A stretch of DNA of 64,000 nucleotides from Streptomyces cellulosae (GCA_014655195.1 BNBH01000028.1:43928-107927); one strand, 5' to 3'; positions 54,864 to 63,477 are shown, counted from the first letter of the stretch. Numbers and translations: made by a program. Notes: a model not told the origin generated them from the letters alone.

Positions 54864-55913
54864 ATGAACACGCCCGCCGCCGACGGTTTCCGCATGCCCG
54901 CCGAGTGGACCCCGCACGAGCGCACCTGGATGGCCTGGCCCGGCCCCAACCCCACCTTCGCCGACCCCGAAGCCCTCGCCGCCGCCCGCACCGCCTGGGC
55001 CCAGGTCGCCCGCGCCGTGCGCCGTTTCGAGCCGGTCACCGTGGTGTGCGGCCCGGGCCAGTCGGCGCACGCGCGCGAGCTGCTCGGGCCCGGCGTCGAC
55101 ACCGTCGAGCGGGACCTGGACGACGCGTGGATGCGGGACATCGGACCGACCTTCCTCACCGACTCCGCGGGCCGGCTGGCCGCCGTGGACTGGACGTTCA
55201 ACGGCTGGGGCGCCCAGGAGTGGGCCCGCTGGGAGCACGACGCGAAGATCGCCGCGCACGTGGCTGACCTCGCCGGGGCGCGGACGTACAGCACGGACCT
55301 CGTCAACGAGGGCGGCGGGATCCACGTCGACGGCGAGGGGACCGTCCTGCTCACCGAGACCGTCCAGCTCGGCCCCGAACGCAACCCCGGCCGGACCCGG
55401 GAGGAGGTCGAGGCGGAGATCCACGCCCACCTCGGCACCCGTAAGGCGGTCTGGCTGCCTCGCGGCCTCACCGCCGACTATCCGCCGTACGGCTTCGGCA
55501 CCCTGGGCCATGTCGACATCGTCGCCGCGTTCGCCCGGCCCGGCGTGGTCGTCGCCCACCACCAGCCCGACCCGGCCCACCCCGACCACGAGGTGACCGA
55601 GAAGGTCATCGGCATCCTCCGCTCCGCGACCGACGCCCGCGGCCGCCCCCTGGAGGTCGTCCCGGTCCCCGCCCCCACCAGGCTGGAGGCCGACGGCCAC
55701 TGGGCCGACCACTCCTACATCAACCACTACCTGTGCAACGGCGGCGTGGTCCTCTGCGCCTTCGACGACCCCCGCGACGAGGAGGCCGCCGCCCTCTTCC
55801 GCCGCCTCTTCCCCACCCGCACGGTCACCCAGGTCGACGCCCGCCCGATCTTCACGGCCGGGGGCGGCATCCACTGCATCACCCAGCAGCAGCCGCGCAC
55901 GGCGGTCCGGTAG
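54864..55913 (+). CDS. Agmatine deiminase family protein
   Basis: 349 residues. Agmatine deiminase converts agmatine to N-carbamoylputrescine and ammonia. The catalytic Cys is C338 in GGGIHCITQQQP, the His is in GTLGHVDIVAAF, and DDAWMRDIGPTF and NEGGGIHVDGEG are family motifs. ATG 54864 follows TGAGGACC, eight bases after the alpha-subunit stop, so they are one operon. No N-carbamoylputrescine amidohydrolase is present, which may bear on the role of the urease-like enzyme. Confidence 0.92.
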   Translation: MNTPAADGFRMPAEWTPHERTWMAWPGPNPTFADPEALAAARTAWAQVARAVRRFEPVTVVCGPGQSAHARELLGPGVDTVERDLDDAWMRDIGPTFLTDSAGRLAAVDWTFNGWGAQEWARWEHDAKIAAHVADLAGARTYSTDLVNEGGGIHVDGEGTVLLTETVQLGPERNPGRTREEVEAEIHAHLGTRKAVWLPRGLTADYPPYGFGTLGHVDIVAAFARPGVVVAHHQPDPAHPDHEVTEKVIGILRSATDARGRPLEVVPVPAPTRLEADGHWADHSYINHYLCNGGVVLCAFDDPRDEEAAALFRRLFPTRTVTQVDARPIFTAGGGIHCITQQQPRTAVR

Positions 55914-55972
55914 AACGTACGGGTGAACGTACTGCTCCCCCATACGCCCCGGTCCGCCCGGGAGGCCGCCCG

Positions 55973-56575
55973 GTGACCCCCCGCCGTCGTACCCCCGCGC
56001 CCCCGCGTGAGGACGTGCTCGCCGCCGCCATGGCGATGATCGCCGAGCGCGGGCTGGAGAAGCTCACCATGGCGGCGCTCGGGCTGGAGGTCGGGATGAG
56101 CAGCGGGCACCTGCTCTACTACTTCGGGTCCAAGGACGAGCTGCTGCTGCGCACCCTGGAGTGGAGCGAGGGGCGGCTCGGCGCGGAGCGGGCACGGCTG
56201 CTCGCGCGGCCCGGCACCGCCCGCGAACGCCTCGACGGCTACGTGGAGCTGTACGTGCCCGACGGGCACCGCGACCCGCACTGGACGCTGTGGCTGGAGG
56301 TGTGGAACCGCTCACAGAACGCGGAGCCCGAGGCGCGCGACCGGCAGGCCGCCATCGAGGGCGCCTGGCACCGCGACCTGGTGGCGCTGCTCGCCGAGGG
56401 CGTCTCCCGCGGCGAGTTCCGCCCGGTGGACGCCGACCGTTACGCCGTCCGGCTGCGCGCCCTGCTCGACGGTCTCGCCATCCATGTGGCGATCGGCCTG
56501 CGCGGCACCGGCAGGACCCAGGTCCTCGGCCACGTACGGGAGTTCCTCGACGAGACGCTGGCCGCGGGCGCCTGA
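55973..56575 (+). CDS. TetR-family regulator (BetI-like) of the urease/agmatine deiminase operon
   Basis: 200 residues. Helix-turn-helix about 10-55: EDVLAAAMAMIAERGLEKLTMAALGLEVGMSSGHLLYYFGSKDELL. The SSGHLLYYFGSK recognition helix and WTLWLEVWNRS are BetI-type features. GTG 55973 with GGGAGG upstream. It is 59 bases after the deiminase and probably closes the operon; it may bind the TTAGAG palindrome near 52371. Confidence 0.87.
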   Translation: MTPRRRTPAPPREDVLAAAMAMIAERGLEKLTMAALGLEVGMSSGHLLYYFGSKDELLLRTLEWSEGRLGAERARLLARPGTARERLDGYVELYVPDGHRDPHWTLWLEVWNRSQNAEPEARDRQAAIEGAWHRDLVALLAEGVSRGEFRPVDADRYAVRLRALLDGLAIHVAIGLRGTGRTQVLGHVREFLDETLAAGA

Positions 56576-56678
56576 GCCCGGCCGGGAAGCACCGCCTCGC
56601 GTCTCACCACGCCGCGCCGAACGCCCGCATCCTGAGACGGACGGTGAGCGGGAGGGCGGGTTGTGCCAAAATCCCCCC

Positions 56679-56729
56679 GTGCTCTCGTTCGCCACGATTA
56701 TTGGCAGCAGGCGCGCCGGTCCGCAGTGA
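56679..56729 (+). CDS. cimA leader peptide (16 aa, tandem isoleucine codons)
   Basis: MLSFATIIGSRRAGPQ, from GTG 56679. It has two consecutive ATT codons, a rare Ile codon in this DNA. CAAAAT (56667-56672) lies six bases before the GTG, so the leader may be read from a leaderless transcript. It is followed immediately by a strong hairpin and then a T-tract terminator, the same arrangement as at ilvB. Confidence 0.8.
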   Translation: MLSFATIIGSRRAGPQ

Positions 56730-56808
56730 CCGCACGTACGACACCGTACGGGCGGACACCGTCGTCCTCGACCCGCGCGCAGACCTCTCGCACCCGCGAG
56801 GGGTTTTT
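56730..56808 (+). promoter_or_regulatory. Putative isoleucine-responsive attenuator of cimA
   Basis: Hairpin 1: CCGCACGTACG (56730-56740) pairs with CGTACGGGCGG (56745-56755), ten pairs with one mismatch, starting at the base after the leader stop. Terminator: CCTCTCG (56784-56790) pairs with CGAGGGG (56797-56803), then TTTTT. Ribosome stalling at the two ATT codons when Ile-tRNA is scarce would favour readthrough into citramalate synthase. Confidence 0.8.
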
Positions 56809-56916
56809 CTGTTTCTCGGCCCACCCGCAGCCGGGAACCGGGCGCGAGGGACCATGGGGGAACGGTGGAACCGGTCATTCCGGTAGACCGAGATCCAGTA
56901 CAGGAGCCTTCAGACC

Positions 56917-58518
56917 ATGACCGCAACCAGCGAGCCCGACGACTCGTTCCACGTCTTCGACACCACCCTGCGCGACGGCGCCCAGCGCGAGGGCATCAAC
57001 CTCACGGTCGCCGACAAGCTGGCCATCGCACGGCACCTGGACGAGTTCGGCGTGGGCTTCATCGAGGGCGGCTGGCCCGGCGCGAACCCCCGCGACACCG
57101 AGTTCTTCGCCCGCGCCCAGCAGGAGATCGAGTTCCGCAACGCCCAGCTGGTCGCCTTCGGCGCGACCCGCCGCGCCGGCACCACCGCCGAGCAGGACCC
57201 CCAGGTCAAGGCGCTCCTCGACTCCGGCGCCCCGGTGATCACGCTGGTCGCCAAGTCCCACGACCGGCACGTCGAGCTCGCCCTGCGCACCACCCTCGAC
57301 GAGAACCTGGAGATGGTCCGCGACACCGTCTCCTACCTCCGCTCCCAGGGCCGCCGCGTCTTCGTCGACTGCGAGCACTTCTTCGACGGCTACCGTGCCG
57401 ACCCCGCCTACGCCAAGTCCGTCGTCCGCACGGCCTCCGAGGCCGGCGCCGACGTGGTGATCCTCTGCGACACCAACGGCGGCATGCTCCCCGCGCAGAT
57501 CCAGGCCGTGGTCTCCACCGTCCTCGCCGACACCGGCGCCCGGCTCGGCATCCACGCCCAGGACGACACCGGCTGCGCGGTCGCCAACACCCTCGCCGCC
57601 GTCGACGCGGGCGCCACTCACGTCCAGTGCACCGCCAACGGCTACGGCGAGCGCGTCGGCAACGCCAACCTGTTCCCCGTCGTCGCGGCCCTGGAGCTGA
57701 AGTACGGCAAGAAGGTCCTCCCCGACGGCCGGCTGCGCGAGATGACCCGCATCTCCCACGCCATCGCCGAAGTCGTCAACCTCACCCCCTCCACCCACCA
57801 GCCCTACGTCGGCGTCTCCGCCTTCGCGCACAAGGCCGGACTCCACGCCTCCGCGATCAAGGTCGACCCGGACCTCTACCAGCACATCGACCCCGAGCAG
57901 GTCGGCAACACCATGCGGATGCTGGTCTCCGACATGGCCGGCCGCGCCTCCATCGAGCTCAAGGGCAAGGAGCTCGGCATCGACCTCGGCGGCGACCGCG
58001 AACTGGTCGGCCGGGTCGTCGAGCGGGTCAAGGAGCGCGAGCTCAAGGGCTACACCTACGAGGCCGCCGACGCCTCCTTCGAGCTGCTGCTGCGCACCGA
58101 GGTCGAGGGCAGGCCGCTGACCTACTTCGAGGTCGAGTCCTGGCGCGCGATCGTCGAGGACCGCCCCGACGGCACCCACGCCAACGAGGCCACCGTGAAG
58201 CTGTGGGCCAAGGGCGAGCGCATCGTCGCCACCGCCGAGGGCAACGGCCCCGTCAACGCCCTCGACCGCGCCCTGCGCGTCGCCCTGGAGAGGATCTACC
58301 CGCAGCTCGCCAAGCTGGAGCTGGTCGACTACAAGGTCCGCATCCTGGAGGGCAAGCACGGCACCCAGTCCACGACCCGGGTGCTCATCTCCACCTCCGA
58401 CGGCGCGGGGGAGTGGTCGACCGTCGGCGTCGCGGAGAACGTCATCGCCGCCTCCTGGCAGGCCCTCGAGGACGCCTATGCCTACGGCCTGCTGCGCGCC
58501 GGGGTGGAGCCCGTCTGA
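56917..58518 (+). CDS. cimA: Citramalate synthase
   Basis: 533 residues of the TIGR00977-type family. It condenses pyruvate with acetyl-CoA to citramalate, giving 2-oxobutyrate for isoleucine without threonine. Catalytic barrel: FDTTLRDGAQREGINLTVADKLAIARHLDEFGVGFIEGGWPGANPRD, metal motif GIHAQDDTGCAVAN, and VGVSAFAHKAGLHASAI. A C-terminal regulatory domain (about 400-530) carries the feedback site. ATG 56917. Distinguished from 2-isopropylmalate synthase by the GGWPGANPRD segment. Confidence 0.9.
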   Translation: MTATSEPDDSFHVFDTTLRDGAQREGINLTVADKLAIARHLDEFGVGFIEGGWPGANPRDTEFFARAQQEIEFRNAQLVAFGATRRAGTTAEQDPQVKALLDSGAPVITLVAKSHDRHVELALRTTLDENLEMVRDTVSYLRSQGRRVFVDCEHFFDGYRADPAYAKSVVRTASEAGADVVILCDTNGGMLPAQIQAVVSTVLADTGARLGIHAQDDTGCAVANTLAAVDAGATHVQCTANGYGERVGNANLFPVVAALELKYGKKVLPDGRLREMTRISHAIAEVVNLTPSTHQPYVGVSAFAHKAGLHASAIKVDPDLYQHIDPEQVGNTMRMLVSDMAGRASIELKGKELGIDLGGDRELVGRVVERVKERELKGYTYEAADASFELLLRTEVEGRPLTYFEVESWRAIVEDRPDGTHANEATVKLWAKGERIVATAEGNGPVNALDRALRVALERIYPQLAKLELVDYKVRILEGKHGTQSTTRVLISTSDGAGEWSTVGVAENVIAASWQALEDAYAYGLLRAGVEPV

Positions 58519-58523
58519 GCTTC

Positions 58524-58574
58524 CGGGCATCCGGACCGGCGGGCGGCTGGATCGTCCACCGGTCCGGATGCCCG
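58524..58574. terminator. Terminator after cimA
   Basis: A perfect 16-base stem (58524-58539 with 58559-58574), 19-base loop, followed by TTT. Confidence 0.92.
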
Positions 58575-58605
58575 TTTCGCGCCGAATTCGGGTAGCTTCG
58601 AAGGT

Positions 58606-59958
58606 ATGAAGGCCGCACCGCTGCGCACCCTCGTACGTCTGCTGATCGTGCCGGTGGCCGCCCTGCTGGCGGTCCTCCTGGCCGGCGCGCCGGGGGCGCA
58701 CGCGGCCACGGACGTCTCCACCGTCGCCCAGAACCTGCGTGAGAACCCCGTCTACGTCGATCCCGACGCCCGGGACATCCTCTCGGAGTCCGACGCCGAG
58801 GCCCTCGCCGACAAGATCGAGGACGCCGACAAACCCATCTTCGTCGCCGTCCTCCCGGCCGACTTCCCCACCCAGAACCTCTTCCGCGACCTGCGCACCG
58901 AGACGGGCGTCACCGGCCTGTACGGCGTCCGCCTCGGCGACCGGTTCGACGCCCGCGCCGACAGCAGCGTGCTCAGCCGGCAGGGCGTGTCCAACCTGGT
59001 CGGGTCCGTGCAGTCCGCCGGGGACGCCAAGGCCCAGCTCAACGACTTCGTCGACACCGCGATCCGCAGCATCGGCGGCGGCGCGCCGAACTCCTGGAGC
59101 GACGGCTCCGGCGACGTGCCCGTCGGCGGGCTGATCACGGTCGGCGCGCTGGTGGCGGCCGGCGGCGCCGGCGCGTACGCGGTGACCCGCCGCCGCAGGC
59201 GCCGTCACGAGGAGGAGCAGGCGGCCGCCCTGGAGAAGCTGCGCGTCGTGGTCGACGAGGACATCACCGCGTTCGGCGAGGAACTGGACCGCCTCGACTT
59301 CCACCCGGGCGAGCCCGGCGCGGACGACGCGATGCGCGCGGACTACGAACGGGCCCTCGACGCCTACGAGCGGGCCAAGTCGTCCATGGCGGCGGCCCGC
59401 AAACCGGAGGACGTCCGGGCGGTGACCGAGGCCCTGGAGGACGGCCGGTTCGCGCTCGCCTCGCTGGCCGCCCGCCGTGAGGGCAGGCCGGTGCCGGAGC
59501 GCCGCCCGCCGTGCTTCTTCGACCCGCGCCACGGCCCCTCCGTCGCCGACGCCCGGTGGACCCCGCCCGGCGGGACGGAGCGCGAGGTGCCGGTGTGCGC
59601 GGCGGACCAGGCCCGGCTGGCCGAGGGCCGCGACCCCGCGGTCCGCGAGGTCGACACCGAGTACGGCCGCCGCCCCTACTGGGAGGCGGGACCGGCGTAC
59701 GGCCCCTGGGCCGGCGGCTACTTCGGCGGCGGGCTGCTGCCCGGCCTGCTGGTCGGCACCCTGCTCGGCAGCATGATGTCCGGCCCCGGCTACGCGTCGG
59801 ACTACGGCTCCGGGTACGGCGACTTCGGCGGGCACGAGGGCGGTGACGTCTCCGGCGCGGACTTCGACTCCGGTGACTTCGGCGGCGGGTTCGGCGGAGG
59901 CGACTTCGGCGGGGGCGGCGGCTCCGGAGGCGGCGGGGACTTCGGCGGAGGCTTCTGA
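58606..59958 (+). CDS. Secreted/membrane protein with TPM-like domain and Gly-rich tail
   Basis: 450 residues. Signal peptide about 1-34 (VAALLAVLLAGAPGAHA). A domain at about 38-150 (NPVYVDPDARDILSESDAEALADKI) resembles TPM-like actinobacterial proteins. A membrane helix lies at about 171-190 (VGGLITVGALVAAGGAGAYAV), followed by a charged helical region, then PPCFFDPRHGPS with a second Cys in EVPVCAADQ. The tail from about 375 is Gly/Asp/Phe-rich (GDFGGGFGGGDFGGG). Function unknown. ATG 58606; TAGCTT at 58592-58597 may be its -10 box. Confidence 0.78.
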   Translation: MKAAPLRTLVRLLIVPVAALLAVLLAGAPGAHAATDVSTVAQNLRENPVYVDPDARDILSESDAEALADKIEDADKPIFVAVLPADFPTQNLFRDLRTETGVTGLYGVRLGDRFDARADSSVLSRQGVSNLVGSVQSAGDAKAQLNDFVDTAIRSIGGGAPNSWSDGSGDVPVGGLITVGALVAAGGAGAYAVTRRRRRRHEEEQAAALEKLRVVVDEDITAFGEELDRLDFHPGEPGADDAMRADYERALDAYERAKSSMAAARKPEDVRAVTEALEDGRFALASLAARREGRPVPERRPPCFFDPRHGPSVADARWTPPGGTEREVPVCAADQARLAEGRDPAVREVDTEYGRRPYWEAGPAYGPWAGGYFGGGLLPGLLVGTLLGSMMSGPGYASDYGSGYGDFGGHEGGDVSGADFDSGDFGGGFGGGDFGGGGGSGGGGDFGGGF

Positions 59959-59982
59959 CCCGGACGCGCGCCCCGGACACGC

Positions 59983-60024
59983 CGAGCGCCCGCCCTCCCG
60001 TAGCGGGAGGAGCGGGCGCGCTCG
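59983..60024. terminator. Bidirectional terminator between the Gly-rich protein and YceI genes
   Basis: Imperfect inverted repeat 59983-60000 with 60004-60024: CTCCCG/CGGGAG core and CGAGCG/CGCTCG ends with small bulges. Confidence 0.78.
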
Positions 60025-60039
60025 GGTTGCGGGACGGCG

Positions 60040-60642
60040 TCAGGACTTGCGGATCGCCGAGATGTCGAAGACCAGCTTGATCTTGTCGGACACCAGCATG
60101 CCGCCCGTCTCGAGGGCCGCGTTCCAGGTCAGACCCCACTCGGAGCGTGAGATCTCGGCCTTGCCCTCGAAGCCGACGCGCTCGTTGCCGAACGGGTCCT
60201 TCGCGGCGCCGTTGAACTCCAGGTCGATGGTGATCGGGCGGGTGGTGCCGAGGATCGTCAGATCACCGGTGATGCGGTACCGGTCGCCGCCCAGGGCCTC
60301 CGCCTTGGTGGAGCGGAAGGTCATGGTCGGGAACTCGTCGGTCTTGAAGAAGTCCGCGCTCCGCAGATGGTTGTCGCGGTCGGCGTTGCCCGTGTCGATG
60401 CTGTTCATCACCACGTCGATGGAGGCCGTGGACTTGCTCGGGTCGGCGCCGTCGAGGTGCAGCTGACCGGAGAACTCCTTGAAGTGGCCCTTGACGTTGG
60501 TGACCATCGCGTGGCGGGCGACGAAGCCGATCGTGGTGTGCGCGGGGTCCAGCTCGTAGTCGCCGGTCAGCGCTGCCAGGTCCGGGCTCACCGCGGAGTC
60601 GGTGGCGGTCTTGTCGTCGTCCTTGCGGCCGAAGAGACCCAT
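60040..60642 (-). CDS. YceI-family lipid-binding protein (cytoplasmic form)
   Basis: 200 residues. MGLFGRKDDDK is followed by a YceI domain (about 30-200): TGDYELDPAHTTIGFVARHAMVTNVKGHFKEFSG, IDVVMNSIDTGNADRDNHLRSADFF, ISRSEWGLTWN. YceI proteins are lipocalin-like barrels that bind isoprenoids or fatty amides. No signal peptide. ATG 60642 has AGGAGGAACACC upstream, which decides it over 60696. The promoter carries a GTTGAATGTTCAAC palindrome (60684-60697), probably a MarR or similar operator. Confidence 0.88.
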   Translation of the reverse strand: MGLFGRKDDDKTATDSAVSPDLAALTGDYELDPAHTTIGFVARHAMVTNVKGHFKEFSGQLHLDGADPSKSTASIDVVMNSIDTGNADRDNHLRSADFFKTDEFPTMTFRSTKAEALGGDRYRITGDLTILGTTRPITIDLEFNGAAKDPFGNERVGFEGKAEISRSEWGLTWNAALETGGMLVSDKIKLVFDISAIRKS

Positions 60643-60683
60643 GGTGTTCCTCCTGGGGACGGGGATGAGGACGGGATGATCCC

Positions 60684-60743
60684 GTTGAATGTTCAACTAA
60701 CTCAACACGGCCCACCGTAGACCCATTCCCTTCAATCTTCAAC
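60684..60743. promoter_or_regulatory. Operator candidates upstream of the YceI gene
   Basis: GTTGAATGTTCAAC (60684-60697) is a perfect 14-base palindrome; a related TTCAATCTTCAAC lies at 60731-60743. TTGAA...TTCAA boxes are typical of MarR-family targets. No MarR gene is adjacent. Confidence 0.6.
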
Positions 60744-60848
60744 ATCTTCCGGGAAGGTGTCGCGATCCGTTCGCTCGAACGAGTGGGAACGAGCGGGTCG
60801 GGCCCTGAGCGGCCGGGCTGTGGGCGCCCGGGCGAGGCGCGTTCGGGC

Positions 60849-62348
60849 CTAGTCCGGAAGCCGGCGGGCCGGGGCGCCCTGGGTGGCGCCGCGGGTGTGG
60901 ATGTACAGCTGGCGCCGGTCGCCCACGTCGAGCCGCTGGGGGAGCGGCAGCTCGTGCCGCACCGGACGCGCGTGGTCGGCGAGCTGCCGGCGCGGGTTGT
61001 AGACCTGGTTGAACTTCCACAGCATCCGGGCGAAGTTCGTCTGCCCGTGCGCCAGGTTCCTCGCCAGCACCCGCGCCGCCCCGAACGCCGTGCGCAGCCC
61101 CAGGTGCTTGCGGTTGATGACCGCCTGGGTGCGCACCAGCTCCTCGTAGAAGCGGTCCAGCGGCAGCGTGGTGGGCACCACCGCGTGCTGGATGTCGAAC
61201 AGCCGGTAGTCCCGGGTGGTGAGCCGGCGCGACTCGGTGTGCCAGATCTCCGTGCCCGGGTACGGCGTCATCACCGTGAAGTGCACGATCTCCGGCACCG
61301 CCATCGCGAACTCCCGCACCACCCGGAAGCGCTCCTCGTCCCAGGCCGGGTCCACGATCAGGTTGATGGCGACCCGGATGCCCATCCGCCGGGCCGTCTC
61401 CAGCGCCTTCAGGTTCTCGTCGGGGCTGACCCGCTTCCGGTACAGGTCGAGCCCCTCCGCGTCGATCGCCTCCATGCCGAGGAACATGTACCGCAGCCCC
61501 AGCCGCGCCCAGCGCTCGAACACCTCGGGGTGGCGCAGCAGCACGTCCGAGCGGGTCTCCAGGTAGTACTGCTTGCGGATGCGCCGCCGCTCCACCTCCG
61601 CGGCGATGGCATTGCCGTGCTCCGGCCGGATGAAGGCCACGTCGTCCACGATGAACACGTTCGGCTCGCGGATCGCCGCCAGGTCGTCCGCCGCCGCCTC
61701 CGGGGACGCCTTGCGGTAGCTGCGGCCGTAGAACGTCCACGCGGAGCAGAACGAACAGTCCCAGGGGCAGCCGCGGGTGAACTCGATCGACGCGCACGGG
61801 TCCAGCTCGCCGATGAAGTACCGGCGCCGGCCGCGCATCAGGTCCCGGGCCGGCAAGGGCTCGTCGATGCTGTGCAGCATCAGCGGGGCGGGGCCGCGCC
61901 CCGACGCCGTGACGACACCCGGCACCCCCTCCACGCCGCCGTCCCGCACCGCCTCCAGCAGCGGGCCGACGGCGGGCTCGCCCTCGCCCCGGACCACGGC
62001 GTCGACGGCGCCCTTCGCCTGCTCGACGACCTCCTCGGCGACGAACGAGACGCTGTGCCCGCCGAGGAACACGAAGCAGTCCGGCAGTTCCTCCTTCACC
62101 CGCTCCGCCAGCCGGATCGCCTCCGGGATGTTCGCCAGGTAGTTCAGCGAGATGCCGAGCGCCTCCGGGCGGAACGACCGCACCTCGTCGCGCAGTGTGC
62201 GCACGCTCAGCACCTGGAGGTCGACCACCCTCACCTCGTGGCCCGCCTCGCGGGCGGCGCCGGCGACCCGCTCCAGCCCCAGGGGTTCGAGCCGGAGGAA
62301 GATCTCGGAATACATCAGGGCGCTGGGGTGGACGAGCAGCAGGCGCAT
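60849..62348 (-). CDS. B12-binding radical SAM protein, HpnR-like (hopanoid C-3 methylase family)
   Basis: 499 residues. The N-terminal B12-binding half (about 1-145) starts MRLLLVHPSALMYSEIFLRLEPLGLERVA and includes GGHSVSFVAEEV and RGEGE. The radical SAM half has the CxxxCxxC cluster in RGCPWDCSFCSAWTF, then ETRSDVLLRHPEVFERWARLG and MEAIDAEGLDLYRKRV. This layout matches HpnR-type methylases as I know them. Methylation of a hopanoid A-ring is the suggested activity, not proven. ATG 62348 has GAGG upstream. No other hopanoid gene is in the window. Confidence 0.82.
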   Translation of the reverse strand: MRLLLVHPSALMYSEIFLRLEPLGLERVAGAAREAGHEVRVVDLQVLSVRTLRDEVRSFRPEALGISLNYLANIPEAIRLAERVKEELPDCFVFLGGHSVSFVAEEVVEQAKGAVDAVVRGEGEPAVGPLLEAVRDGGVEGVPGVVTASGRGPAPLMLHSIDEPLPARDLMRGRRRYFIGELDPCASIEFTRGCPWDCSFCSAWTFYGRSYRKASPEAAADDLAAIREPNVFIVDDVAFIRPEHGNAIAAEVERRRIRKQYYLETRSDVLLRHPEVFERWARLGLRYMFLGMEAIDAEGLDLYRKRVSPDENLKALETARRMGIRVAINLIVDPAWDEERFRVVREFAMAVPEIVHFTVMTPYPGTEIWHTESRRLTTRDYRLFDIQHAVVPTTLPLDRFYEELVRTQAVINRKHLGLRTAFGAARVLARNLAHGQTNFARMLWKFNQVYNPRRQLADHARPVRHELPLPQRLDVGDRRQLYIHTRGATQGAPARRLPD

Positions 62349-62637
62349 CAGGGGGACCTCGTCGCGGTGCCGGGAACAGGGCGGGACGTCCCTTTCGTAA
62401 CCCGCCGCGCCCGGTCGCGTACTGCCCATACGCCCGCATGGCCCACCCGGCGGCACGCAGGAGTGGTTGCGCGGCGCGCCGCACCGGCCTCCGCCACCCC
62501 GCGAATACCGGCGCGGTCCCCCCGGAGGGCCGCCGCCGGGGCTGCCGCGAACGGGCCGCTGCGCTGGCGAGGTCCCCCGGACCGGGGGTGTCCTGGATGC
62601 CGAGGCCCGCAGCGACAGCGCATGGGAGACCGTACTC
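62349..62637. other. 289-base divergent intergenic region
   Basis: Promoter gap between the HpnR-like and SDR genes. I see no palindrome or recognisable promoter that I can support. A large opposite-strand reading frame covers it but has no coding signature. Confidence 0.4.
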
Positions 62638-63477
62638 GTGACCACCACCGGCTCCGATTCCACCTACGACCCCCCGGCGGACCCCGCCGCCTCCGCCGCG
62701 GCCGCGGCGGTCGAACAGCCCCCGCCCCGCACGGACCGCCGCGTCGCCCTCGTCACCGGCGCGTCCTCGGGCATCGGCGCGGCCACCGCCCGGCGCTTCG
62801 CCGCCGGCGGCTGGCACCTGCTGCTCAGCGGACGCGACCGACGGCGTCTCGAGGAGACCGCGTCCGGCACCTCCGCGGTCCTGCTGCCCGCCGACCTCGC
62901 CGCCCCCGACGGGGCGAAGATGCTGGCCGAGGCCGCGCTGCGGGAGGCCGGACGGATCGACCTGCTGGTCGCCGGGGCGGGCATCGGCTGGGCGGGCCCC
63001 TTCCTGGCCATGCCGCACACCGACATCGACCGGGTGCTCTTCCTCGACCTCAACGCCACGATCCACCTGGTGCGCGAGGTGCTGCCCGCGATGGTGGCGG
63101 CCGGGAGCGGCCGGGTGGTGCTCGTCGGGTCGGTGGCGGGCGCGGTGGGCGTCCGCGAGGAGGCGGTGTACTCCGCCGCCAAGGCGGGCCTCGCCGTGTT
63201 CGCCGAGGCGCTCCGGCAGGAACTGCGCGACACCGGCGTCGGCGTCACCCTTGTCGTGCCCGGCCCCGTCGAGACGGGCTTCTTCGCCCGCCGGGGCCGT
63301 CCCTACCACCGCTCCCACCCCCGCCCCACGTCGGCCGGCCGGGTCGCGGCGGCGGTCTGGGACGCGGTGAGCGAGTCGCGGGACGACACGTACATCCCGT
63401 CATGGCTGACGCTCCCGGCCCGCGTGCGCGCCCTGACTCCGGGGCTCTACCGGAAGCTGCTGGACCGCTTCGGCTGA
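62638..63477 (+). CDS. Short-chain dehydrogenase/reductase
   Basis: 279 residues. A disordered Ser/Pro/Ala N-terminus (to about 38) precedes VALVTGASSGIGAATARRF. The catalytic Ser is in VVLVGSVAGA and Tyr/Lys in VYSAAKAG. VPGPVETGFFARRG and a C-terminal YIPSWLTLPARVRALTPGLYRKLLDRF suggest a hydrophobic-substrate or membrane-associated SDR, as in the DltE/lipid group. GTG 62638 has GGGAG upstream. Divergent from the HpnR-like gene (289-base gap, no clear operator seen). Confidence 0.87.
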   Translation: MTTTGSDSTYDPPADPAASAAAAAVEQPPPRTDRRVALVTGASSGIGAATARRFAAGGWHLLLSGRDRRRLEETASGTSAVLLPADLAAPDGAKMLAEAALREAGRIDLLVAGAGIGWAGPFLAMPHTDIDRVLFLDLNATIHLVREVLPAMVAAGSGRVVLVGSVAGAVGVREEAVYSAAKAGLAVFAEALRQELRDTGVGVTLVVPGPVETGFFARRGRPYHRSHPRPTSAGRVAAAVWDAVSESRDDTYIPSWLTLPARVRALTPGLYRKLLDRFG

